From contig JBIOJB010000101.1 of NCBI GenBank assembly GCA_044450465.1, forward strand, positions 1 to 10,400: a DNA stretch of 10,400 bases. Direction: 5' to 3'. This document shows, piece after piece, positions 1 through 6,042 of this stretch. The position numbers and the translations under genes were made by a program. Numbering within the stretch: the first letter of the stretch is position 1; the number at the start of each line of letters is the position of its first letter. Source of the DNA: JBIOJB01 sp044450465 (GTDB lineage Bacteria > Chloroflexota > Dormibacteria > Dormibacterales > Dormibacteraceae). The notes beneath the pieces were generated by a model that made no database searches, was not told the DNA's origin, and was given only the letters and a program-made list of their open reading frames with translations.

Positions 1-644
1 ACCTTGTAGAGCGGCCAGAGCGGGGTGAAGCCGGAGGTTCCCTTGGGCGGCGCCTTGATGTCGAGCGCGAGGTGCTTGCGCTCGGCGAGCGTGGCCAGAC
101 GCCGGTGGGCGCGGTCGCCGACGATCGCCCGCAGGCGGGCGAGTTCTGGCAGGCGCTCGCGCAGGAGTTCGCGGGCGGCCACCACGTCGTGCGGCCGGGC
201 CGAGCAGGCCCTAGCGGCGACGGGCAGGCCCAGGATCTCGACCAGGACCGTGCGCTTGGTGCCGATCGTGCGGCCCCCGGGTCCGCCGGCCTCATGGAAG
301 GTCGGCCCGTAGCGGCCGCCCTTCACGGTCTGGGCGTCGACCATGACCATCGAGGGGAGTGGCTCCCGATCGTGGAGTACCCGCACGATCGCCGCCAGAC
401 GGGTCATCGCCCGCTCCCAGACGCCATTCGCCCGCCAGCGCCGCCACTGGGCCCAGACCGCCGTCCAGGCGCCGTAGCGGTCTGGGAGGTAGCGCCACTG
501 GCAGCCGGTCCGACCGATGAACAGCATCGCGTCGACCATCCGACGCCTGGGGATCCGGGCTGGCGCACCGCGACGACCGGGCGGGTCGAACAGGTCGGCC
601 ACGAGCTCCCACGGCTCATCGGACAGGGCGATCGCGAAGCTCAT
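1..644 (-). CDS. IS5-family DDE transposase, partial (C-terminus off the window)
   Basis: This frame is open from an ATG at 644 to the window edge, giving 214 codons of a protein that is usually about 260-280 residues. The start MSFAIALSDEPWELVADLF matches the conserved 'SDE-WE-L--L' opening of the family. The N-terminal helical DNA-binding part follows, with DAMLFIGRTGCQWRYLP (about 38-54) and a W-rich stretch (W60, W64, W67, W70, W76). The RNase H-like DDE domain begins at VDAQTVKGG, whose D103 is the first catalytic acidic residue. The motif KRTVLVEILGLPVAARA is at about 130-146. The second acidic residue is D177 in IVGDRAHRRLATLAERKHLA. The third (E, in a 'VE-AFA-LGRWRRLSR' type motif) should lie just beyond the edge. 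No internal stop or frameshift is visible, so the element may be intact. The family cuts and pastes or copies the IS by DDE chemistry. Confidence 0.85.
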   Translation of the reverse strand, partial: MSFAIALSDEPWELVADLFDPPGRRGAPARIPRRRMVDAMLFIGRTGCQWRYLPDRYGAWTAVWAQWRRWRANGVWERAMTRLAAIVRVLHDREPLPSMVMVDAQTVKGGRYGPTFHEAGGPGGRTIGTKRTVLVEILGLPVAARACSARPHDVVAARELLRERLPELARLRAIVGDRAHRRLATLAERKHLALDIKAPPKGTSGFTPLWPLYK

Positions 645-725
645 GTCCGGAGCGTGCGGGTCGGGCGTGACAGCTTTCCTGGCACGATCTGGCCGATCCG
701 AAGCGGAACTTTCGGCTACAGGCCC
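1..725 (-). mobile_element. IS5-family insertion sequence, 5' part only
   Basis: The element is defined by its transposase gene, which runs leftward off the window, so only the end upstream of the transposase start is present. Read on the minus strand, the probable tip is GGGCCTGTAGCCGAAAG, starting at 725, about 80 bases before the transposase ATG. It is immediately preceded by TGA (726-728 on the complement), which would fit a TNA target duplication of the IS1031 type within IS5. The tip is inferred from this motif only, because the other inverted repeat and the second target copy lie outside the window. The element ends about 45 bases upstream of the -35 box of the sugar-importer promoter. 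Confidence 0.7.
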
Positions 726-769
726 TCAGTGGAGCCCCATGCGATCACGCCGTCCCCGAGGAAGTGGTC

Positions 770-797
770 TTGACTCTGTTCGCGCCGATGCTAGGCT
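770..797 (+). promoter_or_regulatory. Sigma70-type promoter of the ABC importer operon
   Basis: The -35 box TTGACT lies at 770-775 and the -10 box TAGGCT at 792-797, with a 16-base spacer. A transcript would start near 804, inside the operator. The same arrangement (TTGACG and TAGCCT followed by the same palindrome after 5 bases) is found before araA, which supports both calls. The distance to the binding-protein ATG is about 400 bases. Confidence 0.7.
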
Positions 798-802
798 GGC
801 AC

Positions 803-816
803 CGTTACCGGGAACG
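803..816. promoter_or_regulatory. LacI-type operator, importer promoter
   Basis: CGTTACCGGGAACG is a 14-base near-perfect palindrome centred on CpG-rich CCGG, with one mismatched pair (A5/G10). It begins 5 bases after the -10 box and so covers the expected transcription start, a classic repressing position. It differs at one base from the perfect palindrome in front of araA, and both are followed by AT. LacI-family repressors bind such even, C/G-centred palindromes. The local regulator at 4623-5717 is the obvious candidate, but binding is inferred. Confidence 0.75.
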
Positions 817-1156
817 ATAACGGCACAGCTCGGCCGAAGCGGCGAGTCCGGCGCCACGAGGAGAATTCGCCCGGGGCTCCAAGACGGGCAGCCCATACGA
901 ATGCGCCCGCGTGTGTGCCTTGGTCGTCGGTCGGAGCCAGGCTTGTGTGGCTCAGGAAAGAGCGAGGATGGGTGCGAGGATCGGTGCGGGTCTGCCCATT
1001 ACCTGGTTGCTCGCGGCCATCGGGCGGGCCGCGCCTCCGGCGGGCCCTTACGCGATCTCCGAGACCCGCCTCCGCGCTCACGCCCTAAACCGCCGATGCT
1101 CAGGGAGAGGGGAGGTAGTTCCGGCTCAGGATGAGGCGGTGCCCGGAGCTCGACGA

Positions 1157-1185
1157 TCAACTCAACCCGGCACCTTCAACTCAAC
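1157..1185. repeat. 10-base direct repeat upstream of the binding-protein gene
   Basis: TCAACTCAAC occurs at 1157-1166 and again at 1176-1185, a 19-base period. The second copy lies about 27 bases before the ATG and about 11 bases before the ribosome site. It could be a protein-binding repeat or chance in a locally less GC-rich stretch. No function is assigned. Confidence 0.4.
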
Positions 1186-1211
1186 TGGTCAGTTTGAGGA
1201 GGGCAATAGGA

Positions 1212-2246
1212 ATGTCTAGACGCTTGATGAGACTGTCGCTGCTGCTAGCGACGCTCGTTGTCGCGGCCACCGCCTGCTCCAGCAACAGCGCCACGCCCAG
1301 CGCCGGTACGGCTGCAAACGCCGTGGGGGGGGCCACCGCGGGCAAGTTCTGCGCTGGCATGAAGATCACCTTCTTCCCCGGCGGGACGACGGGTGGTAGC
1401 TTCGAGACGGTCGTCTACAACGGCGCCAAGGCTGCCCAGGCTGCCTTCGGCCCGGACGTCTCGTACCTGTGGTCCAACTGGAACCCCAACACGATGATCA
1501 CGCAGTTCCAGCAGGCCGTCGCTACCAAGCCTGACGGCATCGCCATCATGGGCCATCCCGGTGACGCCTCCTTCGACCCGCTGATCGCTAACGCCGAGAA
1601 GCAGGGCATATTCATCACCGTCATGAACACCGAGGTGCCGACGGCGGAAGCCACCTGGGGCCTCGGCTACACCGGTGCGGTCCTGCACGATGCCGGTGCC
1701 TCTCTCGCCAAGGAGGCGATCAAGCGCGGTAACCTCAAGCCGGGCGACGAAGTCTTCGTCTGGGGTCTCAAGGCGGAGCCGGGCCGCGGTCAGCGCACCC
1801 TCGGCATCACCGACACGCTCACGGCCGCCGGGCTCAAGGTCGATTACCTCGAGATCGACTCCGCGACGAACGCGGACCCGGCCGCGGGCGTGTCGATTTT
1901 CGCCGGCTTCATGCTCTCTCACCCGAACGTCAAGGCGATCTTCATCGACCACGGCGACCTCACTGCCGCGATCCCGACCATGATGAAGGCCGCGAACTTG
2001 AAGCCCGGTAGCGTCTTTGCCGCCGGATTCGATATGTCGCCGGCCACCGTCACGGGCGTCCAGCAGGGCTACATTACTCTGGTCATCGACCAGCAGGAGT
2101 ACCTCCAGGGCTTCTTCGGCATCGAGCAGCTCTGCTTGGAGAAGGAGTACGGCTTCGGCGGACTCTTCATCAACACCGGTGCAGGCTTCGTTGACAAGTC
2201 CAACATCGCCGCCATCGCGCCGCTTGTAACCGCCCAGATCCGCTAG
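1212..2246 (+). CDS. ABC sugar importer, substrate-binding lipoprotein (Peripla_BP_4-like)
   Basis: This is the extracytoplasmic receptor of the importer: it captures a sugar and delivers it to the permease. The start at 1212 is chosen because GAGGAGGG (1196-1203) precedes it at good spacing and because translation then begins with a lipoprotein signal. That signal has basic RR(L)MR, a hydrophobic core LSLLLATLVVAA, and a lipobox ending ATA-C22. An in-frame ATG at 1131 would bury the signal. After C22 there is a flexible Ser/Ala/Thr/Gly linker to about residue 50. The mature domain then has the type I periplasmic-binding fold opening (KITFFPGGTTGGSFETVVYNGAKAA), the 'KPDGIAIMGHP' strand-turn, and a C-terminal lobe with 'VKAIFIDHGDLTAAI' and 'VFAAGFDMSP'. 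It has 344 residues, normal for ribose/xylose-type receptors. It is the first gene of the operon. The pentose preference is inferred from the araA/kinase neighbours and the shared operator. The actual ligand cannot be read from sequence. Confidence 0.9.
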   Translation: MSRRLMRLSLLLATLVVAATACSSNSATPSAGTAANAVGGATAGKFCAGMKITFFPGGTTGGSFETVVYNGAKAAQAAFGPDVSYLWSNWNPNTMITQFQQAVATKPDGIAIMGHPGDASFDPLIANAEKQGIFITVMNTEVPTAEATWGLGYTGAVLHDAGASLAKEAIKRGNLKPGDEVFVWGLKAEPGRGQRTLGITDTLTAAGLKVDYLEIDSATNADPAAGVSIFAGFMLSHPNVKAIFIDHGDLTAAIPTMMKAANLKPGSVFAAGFDMSPATVTGVQQGYITLVIDQQEYLQGFFGIEQLCLEKEYGFGGLFINTGAGFVDKSNIAAIAPLVTAQIR

Positions 2247-2281
2247 AGGATGACCCTTCCGCCTGCGAGCGGGTATGGCAT

Positions 2282-2317
2282 GTCGACTGGCGAGCGTGAG
2301 AGCGCTCGCCAGTCGAC
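2282..2317 (+). terminator. Strong 15-bp hairpin between receptor and ATPase genes
   Basis: GTCGACTGGCGAGCG (2282-2296) and its exact reverse complement CGCTCGCCAGTCGAC (2303-2317) flank the 6-base loop TGAGAG. The stem is 15 perfect pairs and GC-rich. No U-tract follows, so it is unlikely to be a full intrinsic terminator. A hairpin directly after the binding-protein gene usually protects the upstream mRNA from 3' decay or partly attenuates read-through, raising receptor over transporter levels. That role is inferred from its position. It also argues that the ATPase starts downstream of it. Confidence 0.75.
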
Positions 2318-2360
2318 TTCGCTTGCTGAGCCAGTCCTCGCCGCTCTTGCGCCCGCCGCC

Positions 2361-3200
2361 ATGGCCCCAGCGCGGGGTATCAACCGCCTGGAGCTTCGCC
2401 ACATCTCGAAGTCGTTCGGAGGTGTGCGCGTTCTCCAGGATGTGAGCATCGAGCTCGGAACGGGCGAGGTCGTCGGCCTGCTCGGTGACAACGGCGCCGG
2501 CAAGTCGACGCTCATCAAGATCATCACCGGCGTTCACCAGCCGGACGAGGGCGAGATCCTGTTCCGCGGCCAGCGAGTACAGGGCCTGACTGTACAGAGG
2601 GCCCGACAACTGGGCGTCGAGACCGTCTTCCAGGAGCGCGCCCTCGCCGATCAGCTACCCCTCTGGCGCAACATCTTCATGGGCCGTCCCGTCAGCGGCC
2701 CGCTCGGCTTCCTCAAGGTCGGCGAGATGCGCCGCATGACCTCCGAGCTGATGGGCGAGTCGATGGGCTTCACCTCTGCCGTGCTGACCCCGAACACCGT
2801 CGTGAAGGGGCTGTCCGGCGGCGAGCGTCAGGGCCTCGCGATCGTCCGGGCGCTCCACTTCCAGGCCGAGATCATCATTCTCGACGAGCCGACCATTGGT
2901 CTGTCGCTCAAAGAGACCGAGAAACTGATGGTGTTCGTGGAGGGCATCCGGGCCGCCGGGAAGTCGGCGATCTTCATCGACCACAACATCTTCCACGTCT
3001 ACTCGGTTTCCGACCGGATCGTAGTCCTCGACCGCGGACGCATCGCAGGCCAGTTCCCGACCTCGCGCTATTCGCTGAACGAGCTCATGGACATCATGCG
3101 CGAAGTCGCCGCTACAGCCACCTTCACCGAACAGGAGCGCTACCAACTGGAACATAGGACGCCCGAGGCAACGACGGGATCCAGCGAGGATCACGAATGA
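2361..3200 (+). CDS. ABC sugar importer, ATP-binding subunit (single nucleotide-binding domain)
   Basis: This cytoplasmic ATPase powers the importer. With this start it has 279 residues and one nucleotide-binding domain, unlike RbsA/XylG-type proteins with two (~500 residues), so it probably works as a homodimer. Visible motifs are Walker A GDNGAGKST (42-50), Q-loop Q91 (TVFQERALAD), signature LSGGE (151-155), Walker B IIILDE (171-176, catalytic E176) and H-loop H208 (FIDHN). All are intact. The start is uncertain. The frame is open from ATG 2250 (4 bases after the receptor stop), with other ATGs at 2280 and 2361, and none has a good ribosome site. I prefer 2361 because the family's conserved start (LELRHISKSFGG) follows directly, the 15-bp hairpin lies upstream, and codons before 2361 have weaker G/C third-position bias. 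Its stop overlaps the permease start by 4 bases. Confidence 0.9.
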   Translation: MAPARGINRLELRHISKSFGGVRVLQDVSIELGTGEVVGLLGDNGAGKSTLIKIITGVHQPDEGEILFRGQRVQGLTVQRARQLGVETVFQERALADQLPLWRNIFMGRPVSGPLGFLKVGEMRRMTSELMGESMGFTSAVLTPNTVVKGLSGGERQGLAIVRALHFQAEIIILDEPTIGLSLKETEKLMVFVEGIRAAGKSAIFIDHNIFHVYSVSDRIVVLDRGRIAGQFPTSRYSLNELMDIMREVAATATFTEQERYQLEHRTPEATTGSSEDHE

Positions 3201-4198
3201 ACTCTGCCGTCGCCACGGCGACGCCATCCCGCTCGCGCAGCCGCATCACAGGCTTCACTAGCGCCTGGGCCTCGCAGATCGGCATCACTGCAGCATTCCT
3301 GGCGCTCTGGCTCGCGTTCATCATCGGGGCTCCTAGCACGTTCCTCAGCGCCCCGATCTACCTGGCTTTTGCCGAGACGACCCCGTACTTCGCCATCGTC
3401 GCCCTCTTCCTGACGATGGTCATCATCGCCGGCGACATAGACCTCTCCTTCATCTCGGAGATGTCCCTGAGCTTGGTCGGGTTCGTTTTCACCTGGCAGG
3501 CGACCGGCAGCGTCGAGCTTGGAATCCTATCCGCCCTGCTCGTCGGCGCCCTGTGTGGCCTGTGCAACGGCTTGATCGTCACGTACATCGGGATTCCCTC
3601 GCTTGTCGTGACGATAGGCACGCAGTTCCTGTTTGGTGGCCTTACCCTGGTGCTCGTGAACGGCAGGAGCTACCCGCTCGTCGCCACCAACACGTCCGTT
3701 TCGTACGGACTGCTCGCCGGCAAGATCGGGACCATCCCGATCCAGTTCTTCTGGTTGGTGGCCCTGGCGGTCGTCGCCTGGGTGCTCCTCAACCGGCACC
3801 GGCTGGGCCAGAACGCCTTCGTCATCGGTGACAATCCTCAAGCCGCCCAACTCATGGGCATCCCGGTGCGGCGGACGCGCATCACCCTGTTCGTCCTCAC
3901 CGGCATGGCTGCGGCCCTGGCGGCGTTGATGAACGCCCTCTCGCTCAACAACTTCTACCCAGATTTGGGTTCGGGCTACCTGCTGCCGACGCTGGCAGCG
4001 GTATTCGTCGGCGGGACCTCCGTTTTCGGAGGTCGCGGCAGCATGTACGGCACGTTCCTCGGCGCCTTCATGATCGGGGGCATCCAGGCCGGGATCGTGG
4101 CGGTCGGACTGACCGACTACTACACCCAATTCGTCTACGGCGCCGTCATCCTCGCCGCGGTTTCCATCCACGCCATACTCCAGCGCCGGTTCGAATAG
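3197..4198 (+). CDS. ABC sugar importer, permease (RbsC/XylH-like, BPD_transp_2)
   Basis: This integral membrane channel subunit has 333 residues and about eight to ten hydrophobic segments between residues 28 and 328. Family motifs are visible. GDIDLS (79-84) corresponds to the RbsC 'GGIDLS'. GIPSLVVTIGTQFLFGGL lies at 132-149. The cytoplasmic coupling loop GQNAFVIGDNPQAAQLMGIPV is at 204-224, and AVFVGGTSVFGGRG is at 268-281. The ATG overlaps the ATPase TGA (ATGA, 3197-3200), implying translational coupling. Only one permease gene is present, so a homodimer is expected, as for ribose-type systems. The C-terminus RRFE is encoded by the first copy of a 15-base tandem duplication that spans the stop codon. 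Confidence 0.92.
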   Translation: MNSAVATATPSRSRSRITGFTSAWASQIGITAAFLALWLAFIIGAPSTFLSAPIYLAFAETTPYFAIVALFLTMVIIAGDIDLSFISEMSLSLVGFVFTWQATGSVELGILSALLVGALCGLCNGLIVTYIGIPSLVVTIGTQFLFGGLTLVLVNGRSYPLVATNTSVSYGLLAGKIGTIPIQFFWLVALAVVAWVLLNRHRLGQNAFVIGDNPQAAQLMGIPVRRTRITLFVLTGMAAALAALMNALSLNNFYPDLGSGYLLPTLAAVFVGGTSVFGGRGSMYGTFLGAFMIGGIQAGIVAVGLTDYYTQFVYGAVILAAVSIHAILQRRFE

Positions 4199-4211
4199 CG
4201 CCGGTTCGAAT
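4182..4211. repeat. 15-base perfect tandem duplication across the permease stop codon
   Basis: AGCGCCGGTTCGAAT occurs twice back to back (4182-4196 and 4197-4211). The stop TAG (4196-4198) is formed at the junction, from the last T of copy one and the AG of copy two. The duplication therefore sets, or at least preserves, the end of the permease. Replication slippage is the simplest origin. Confidence 0.9.
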
Positions 4212-4622
4212 CGCAGAAGGAACAGCCGGGAGCGCCATCCCGCCCAGCTTTCTTTGCCTCGCCCCCCGGCTCGAGGTCGGCGTCGGTGTCGTCTTGTGGA
4301 CCGCGTGGAGCAACTGCGAGCGCGGGTGGTACACGCCCGAGCCCTTTCCGGCCCTCGAGGCGGTATCTGCCTCCAGACGGCACCAAGAAAGCCGGGAGGC
4401 CTGATCTGGCCGACGGCTCAGAGGTTCGTCCTGGCGGCGTGGCCCCCTGTGGCTAGAGTTGGCTCCCGATGGGCGCAGATCTCCCGCACACGGCAGACTG
4501 CCGCTCATGCGCGGCTCCTGCTGTCGGCGTGGTAGTGAGATTCTGTACGAACACACACCTCGTAATGCTGCTGCCCCCGCGTGGCAGACCTGCGGGAGTC
4601 AGCGAGAAGGGGCGATTCCCTG
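4199..4622. other. Intergenic gap between converging importer operon and lacI-type gene
   Basis: Transcription converges here and no reading frame has a ribosome site plus coding character. Near the left end a weak stem CGGGA-GCGCCA-TCCCG is followed by a short pyrimidine run (CTTTCTTT). It might help end importer transcription but is too short for a confident call. No clear terminator for the leftward regulator gene is visible, and I see no RNA gene. Confidence 0.5.
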
Positions 4623-5717
4623 TCAGTGCCCGGCCCCGTCGGACGGACCGGGACTTGCCAAACCGAAAGGAACCACGGGCCGGGCGCTTTCGCGGACGAT
4701 GAGCTCGGGCTTCAGCAGGGTCATTTCGGGCGCCGCCTGCTGGGAGCGCCGTGGCTGTCTTGCCTTGCCGATGAGCCGATCGATCTCCTCGACGGCCATG
4801 GCGCCGGCATCACCGAGCGGCTGGTGGACCGTGGTCAGGGGCGGCCAGAAGTGCGATGCTTCGGCCACGTTGTCGACGCCGGCCACAGACATCTCGTCCG
4901 GCACGCGCCGGCCCACGCGATGGGCCGCGTGGAGGACGCCAAGGGCCATCTGGTCGTTGCTGGCAAAGACCGCGTCGATCTCGGGGCACCGCTCGAGAAG
5001 GCGGTACAGACCCTGTTCGCCGCTGGTGACCATCCAGTCGCCCTCGACGATCAGGCTTTCCGAAGCTTCCAACCCGTGCTTTTCGAGCGTCTCGCGCCAG
5101 CCTCGGAGGCGCTGCTGCGCCTCCCACCAGTTCAAAGGGCCGGTGACGATCCCGACCTTCCGGGCGCCCCCGGCCAGGAGATGTTCGGTGGCGAGAGACC
5201 CGATCGCAGCGTTGTCGATGCCGATCGAAGGCAGGTAGGGCCGGCCGGCCATCCCACCGACGAGCATGACCGGGACGGGCAGCTCCGACCCCCTCGTCCG
5301 AGACCAGGCGCGATTGTCGCCGATCTCGGGGATGGCCCAGATGATCCCGTCCACCTGGCGAGCGCCCAGGGCGACGAGCACGTCGTCGACCTCGCCGGTC
5401 TCGGGCTCCAGAAGGAGGTTCAGCGTTATCCCGTAGCCCATCTCAGCCGCCCGCCGCTCGATCGCCGTCAGCACGCGAGATGGTCCGAAGAACTCGAGCC
5501 CGAAGGCAACCACGCCTAGAATGTGGCTGCGACCCTGTATGAGGCTGCGGGCGAGCATGTTGGGCGCATACCCGGTTGTCCTGATGACTTCCTGGACGCG
5601 CTCCAGGGTGTCTGGGGCGACGTCCGGCCGATTGTTGAGAACGCGAGAGACCGTCTGGATCGAGACCCCGGCCGCGGCGGCGACATCCCGGATCGTCAAG
5701 CGCTCTCTGTGGGCCAT
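4623..5717 (-). CDS. LacI-family transcriptional regulator of the arabinose-type sugar genes
   Basis: This is probably a sugar-responsive repressor. The start at 5717 is chosen because translation then opens MAHRERLTIRDVAAAAGVS, the canonical LacI headpiece, and GGGAGGA precedes it by about 11 bases. The open frame upstream to 5918 has no family match. Its helix-turn-helix spans residues 7-28 (IRDVAAAAGVSIQTVSRVLN). The hinge helix is at about 52-59 (PNMLARSL). The effector domain from about 65 has the type I periplasmic-binding fold. Likely ligand contacts include W197/W198 (GPLNWWEAQQR), D255 (ASNDQMALG) and D282 (GVDNVAEASHF). The length of 364 is typical, with a short Pro/Gly-rich tail. 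The gene is divergent from araA, and the shared intergenic region carries a perfect palindrome over the araA start site. A near-identical site lies over the importer promoter, so it probably controls both units and possibly itself. The inducer is unproven, with L-arabinose or a related pentose most likely. Confidence 0.92.
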   Translation of the reverse strand: MAHRERLTIRDVAAAAGVSIQTVSRVLNNRPDVAPDTLERVQEVIRTTGYAPNMLARSLIQGRSHILGVVAFGLEFFGPSRVLTAIERRAAEMGYGITLNLLLEPETGEVDDVLVALGARQVDGIIWAIPEIGDNRAWSRTRGSELPVPVMLVGGMAGRPYLPSIGIDNAAIGSLATEHLLAGGARKVGIVTGPLNWWEAQQRLRGWRETLEKHGLEASESLIVEGDWMVTSGEQGLYRLLERCPEIDAVFASNDQMALGVLHAAHRVGRRVPDEMSVAGVDNVAEASHFWPPLTTVHQPLGDAGAMAVEEIDRLIGKARQPRRSQQAAPEMTLLKPELIVRESARPVVPFGLASPGPSDGAGH

Positions 5718-5739
5718 CGGTCTTGATTCCTCCCGATTG

Positions 5740-5756
5740 TCGAGAGCCGGTCTCGA
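5740..5756 (-). other. Small hairpin in the leader of the LacI-type regulator
   Basis: TCGAGA (5740-5745) and TCTCGA (5751-5756) form a 6-bp stem with loop GCCGG, ending 22 bases before the regulator start codon. In the leftward mRNA it would lie just upstream of the ribosome site. A regulatory role is possible but not shown. Confidence 0.35.
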
Positions 5757-5783
5757 AGATACCTTGTCGTGTCTTATGGACTG

Positions 5784-5813
5784 TTGACGCACGACTGAGG
5801 CCCGTGCTAGCCT
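5784..5813 (+). promoter_or_regulatory. Sigma70-type promoter of the araA-kinase unit
   Basis: The -35 box TTGACG (5784-5789) and -10 box TAGCCT (5808-5813) are 18 bases apart. Both boxes resemble those of the importer promoter (TTGACT/TAGGCT), and GC precedes the -10 in each. The start near 5820 falls inside the operator. The leader to the araA GTG is then about 220 bases. Confidence 0.7.
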
Positions 5814-5818
5814 GTTAG

Positions 5819-5832
5819 CGTTCCCGGGAACG
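5819..5832. promoter_or_regulatory. LacI-type operator, araA promoter (perfect palindrome)
   Basis: CGTTCCCGGGAACG is a perfect 14-base palindrome beginning 5 bases after the -10 box. It shares 13 of 14 bases, and the following AT, with the importer operator at 803-816, and has identical spacing to the -10 box. It lies about 100 bases from the regulator's start codon in the divergent intergenic region, where autoregulation would also be possible. Confidence 0.8.
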
Positions 5833-6042
5833 ATGCCACAAGCAGGCCCAGCACGCAAGGCGACTTCTGGTGGCGCGGAGAGCCTCCCACGATTGCACCG
5901 CGACAGGCCTCGGTTCACATGGCTGACGCGGAACCCCAGCCGCTTGCGCCGGACTCGAGATCGAGCGGATCATCAAACCGAACGCCCGTTGGGAGACGTG
6001 CGTCTTGCTGCGCCGATCGGACGAGGGCAGATAGCCTGGGAA

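Larger units (their letters stand above)
726..1211. other. Intergenic region holding the importer promoter and a ~400-base leader
   Basis: No gene is supported here. The left 45 bases lie between the IS tip and the promoter. The promoter-operator occupies 770-816. The remaining ~395 bases would form an unusually long 5' leader of the binding-protein mRNA. I see no recognisable riboswitch core, no T-tract terminator, and no short reading frame with a credible ribosome site. A 10-base direct repeat, TCAACTCAAC, occurs at 1157-1166 and 1176-1185, just before the gene. A second, closer promoter cannot be excluded, but none stands out. Confidence 0.6.

Noticed and set aside
72..773. Rightward open frame of 233 codons in the IS region
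   Set aside because: It is opposite the transposase frame, which carries the DDE motifs; this frame is a shadow.
1245..2609. Long leftward open frame (454 codons) opposite the receptor and ATPase genes
   Set aside because: It is antisense to two clear family members and its protein is Arg/Gly/Val-rich low-information sequence. It arises from the G/C third-position bias of the real genes.
4190..4212. GGTTCGAATC after the permease looks like a tRNA T loop
   Set aside because: The flanking bases do not form a T stem, no acceptor or D arm is nearby, and the motif is explained by the 15-base tandem duplication.
5718..5918. N-terminal extension of the LacI-type regulator from 5918
   Set aside because: The canonical headpiece begins at 5717 with a ribosome site. 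The extension would span the araA promoter and operator.
5833..6042. N-terminal extension of AraA from ATG 5833
   Set aside because: The ATG abuts the operator and lies near the predicted transcript start with no ribosome site. The 70 added residues have no resemblance to AraA, whose conserved start follows GTG 6043.
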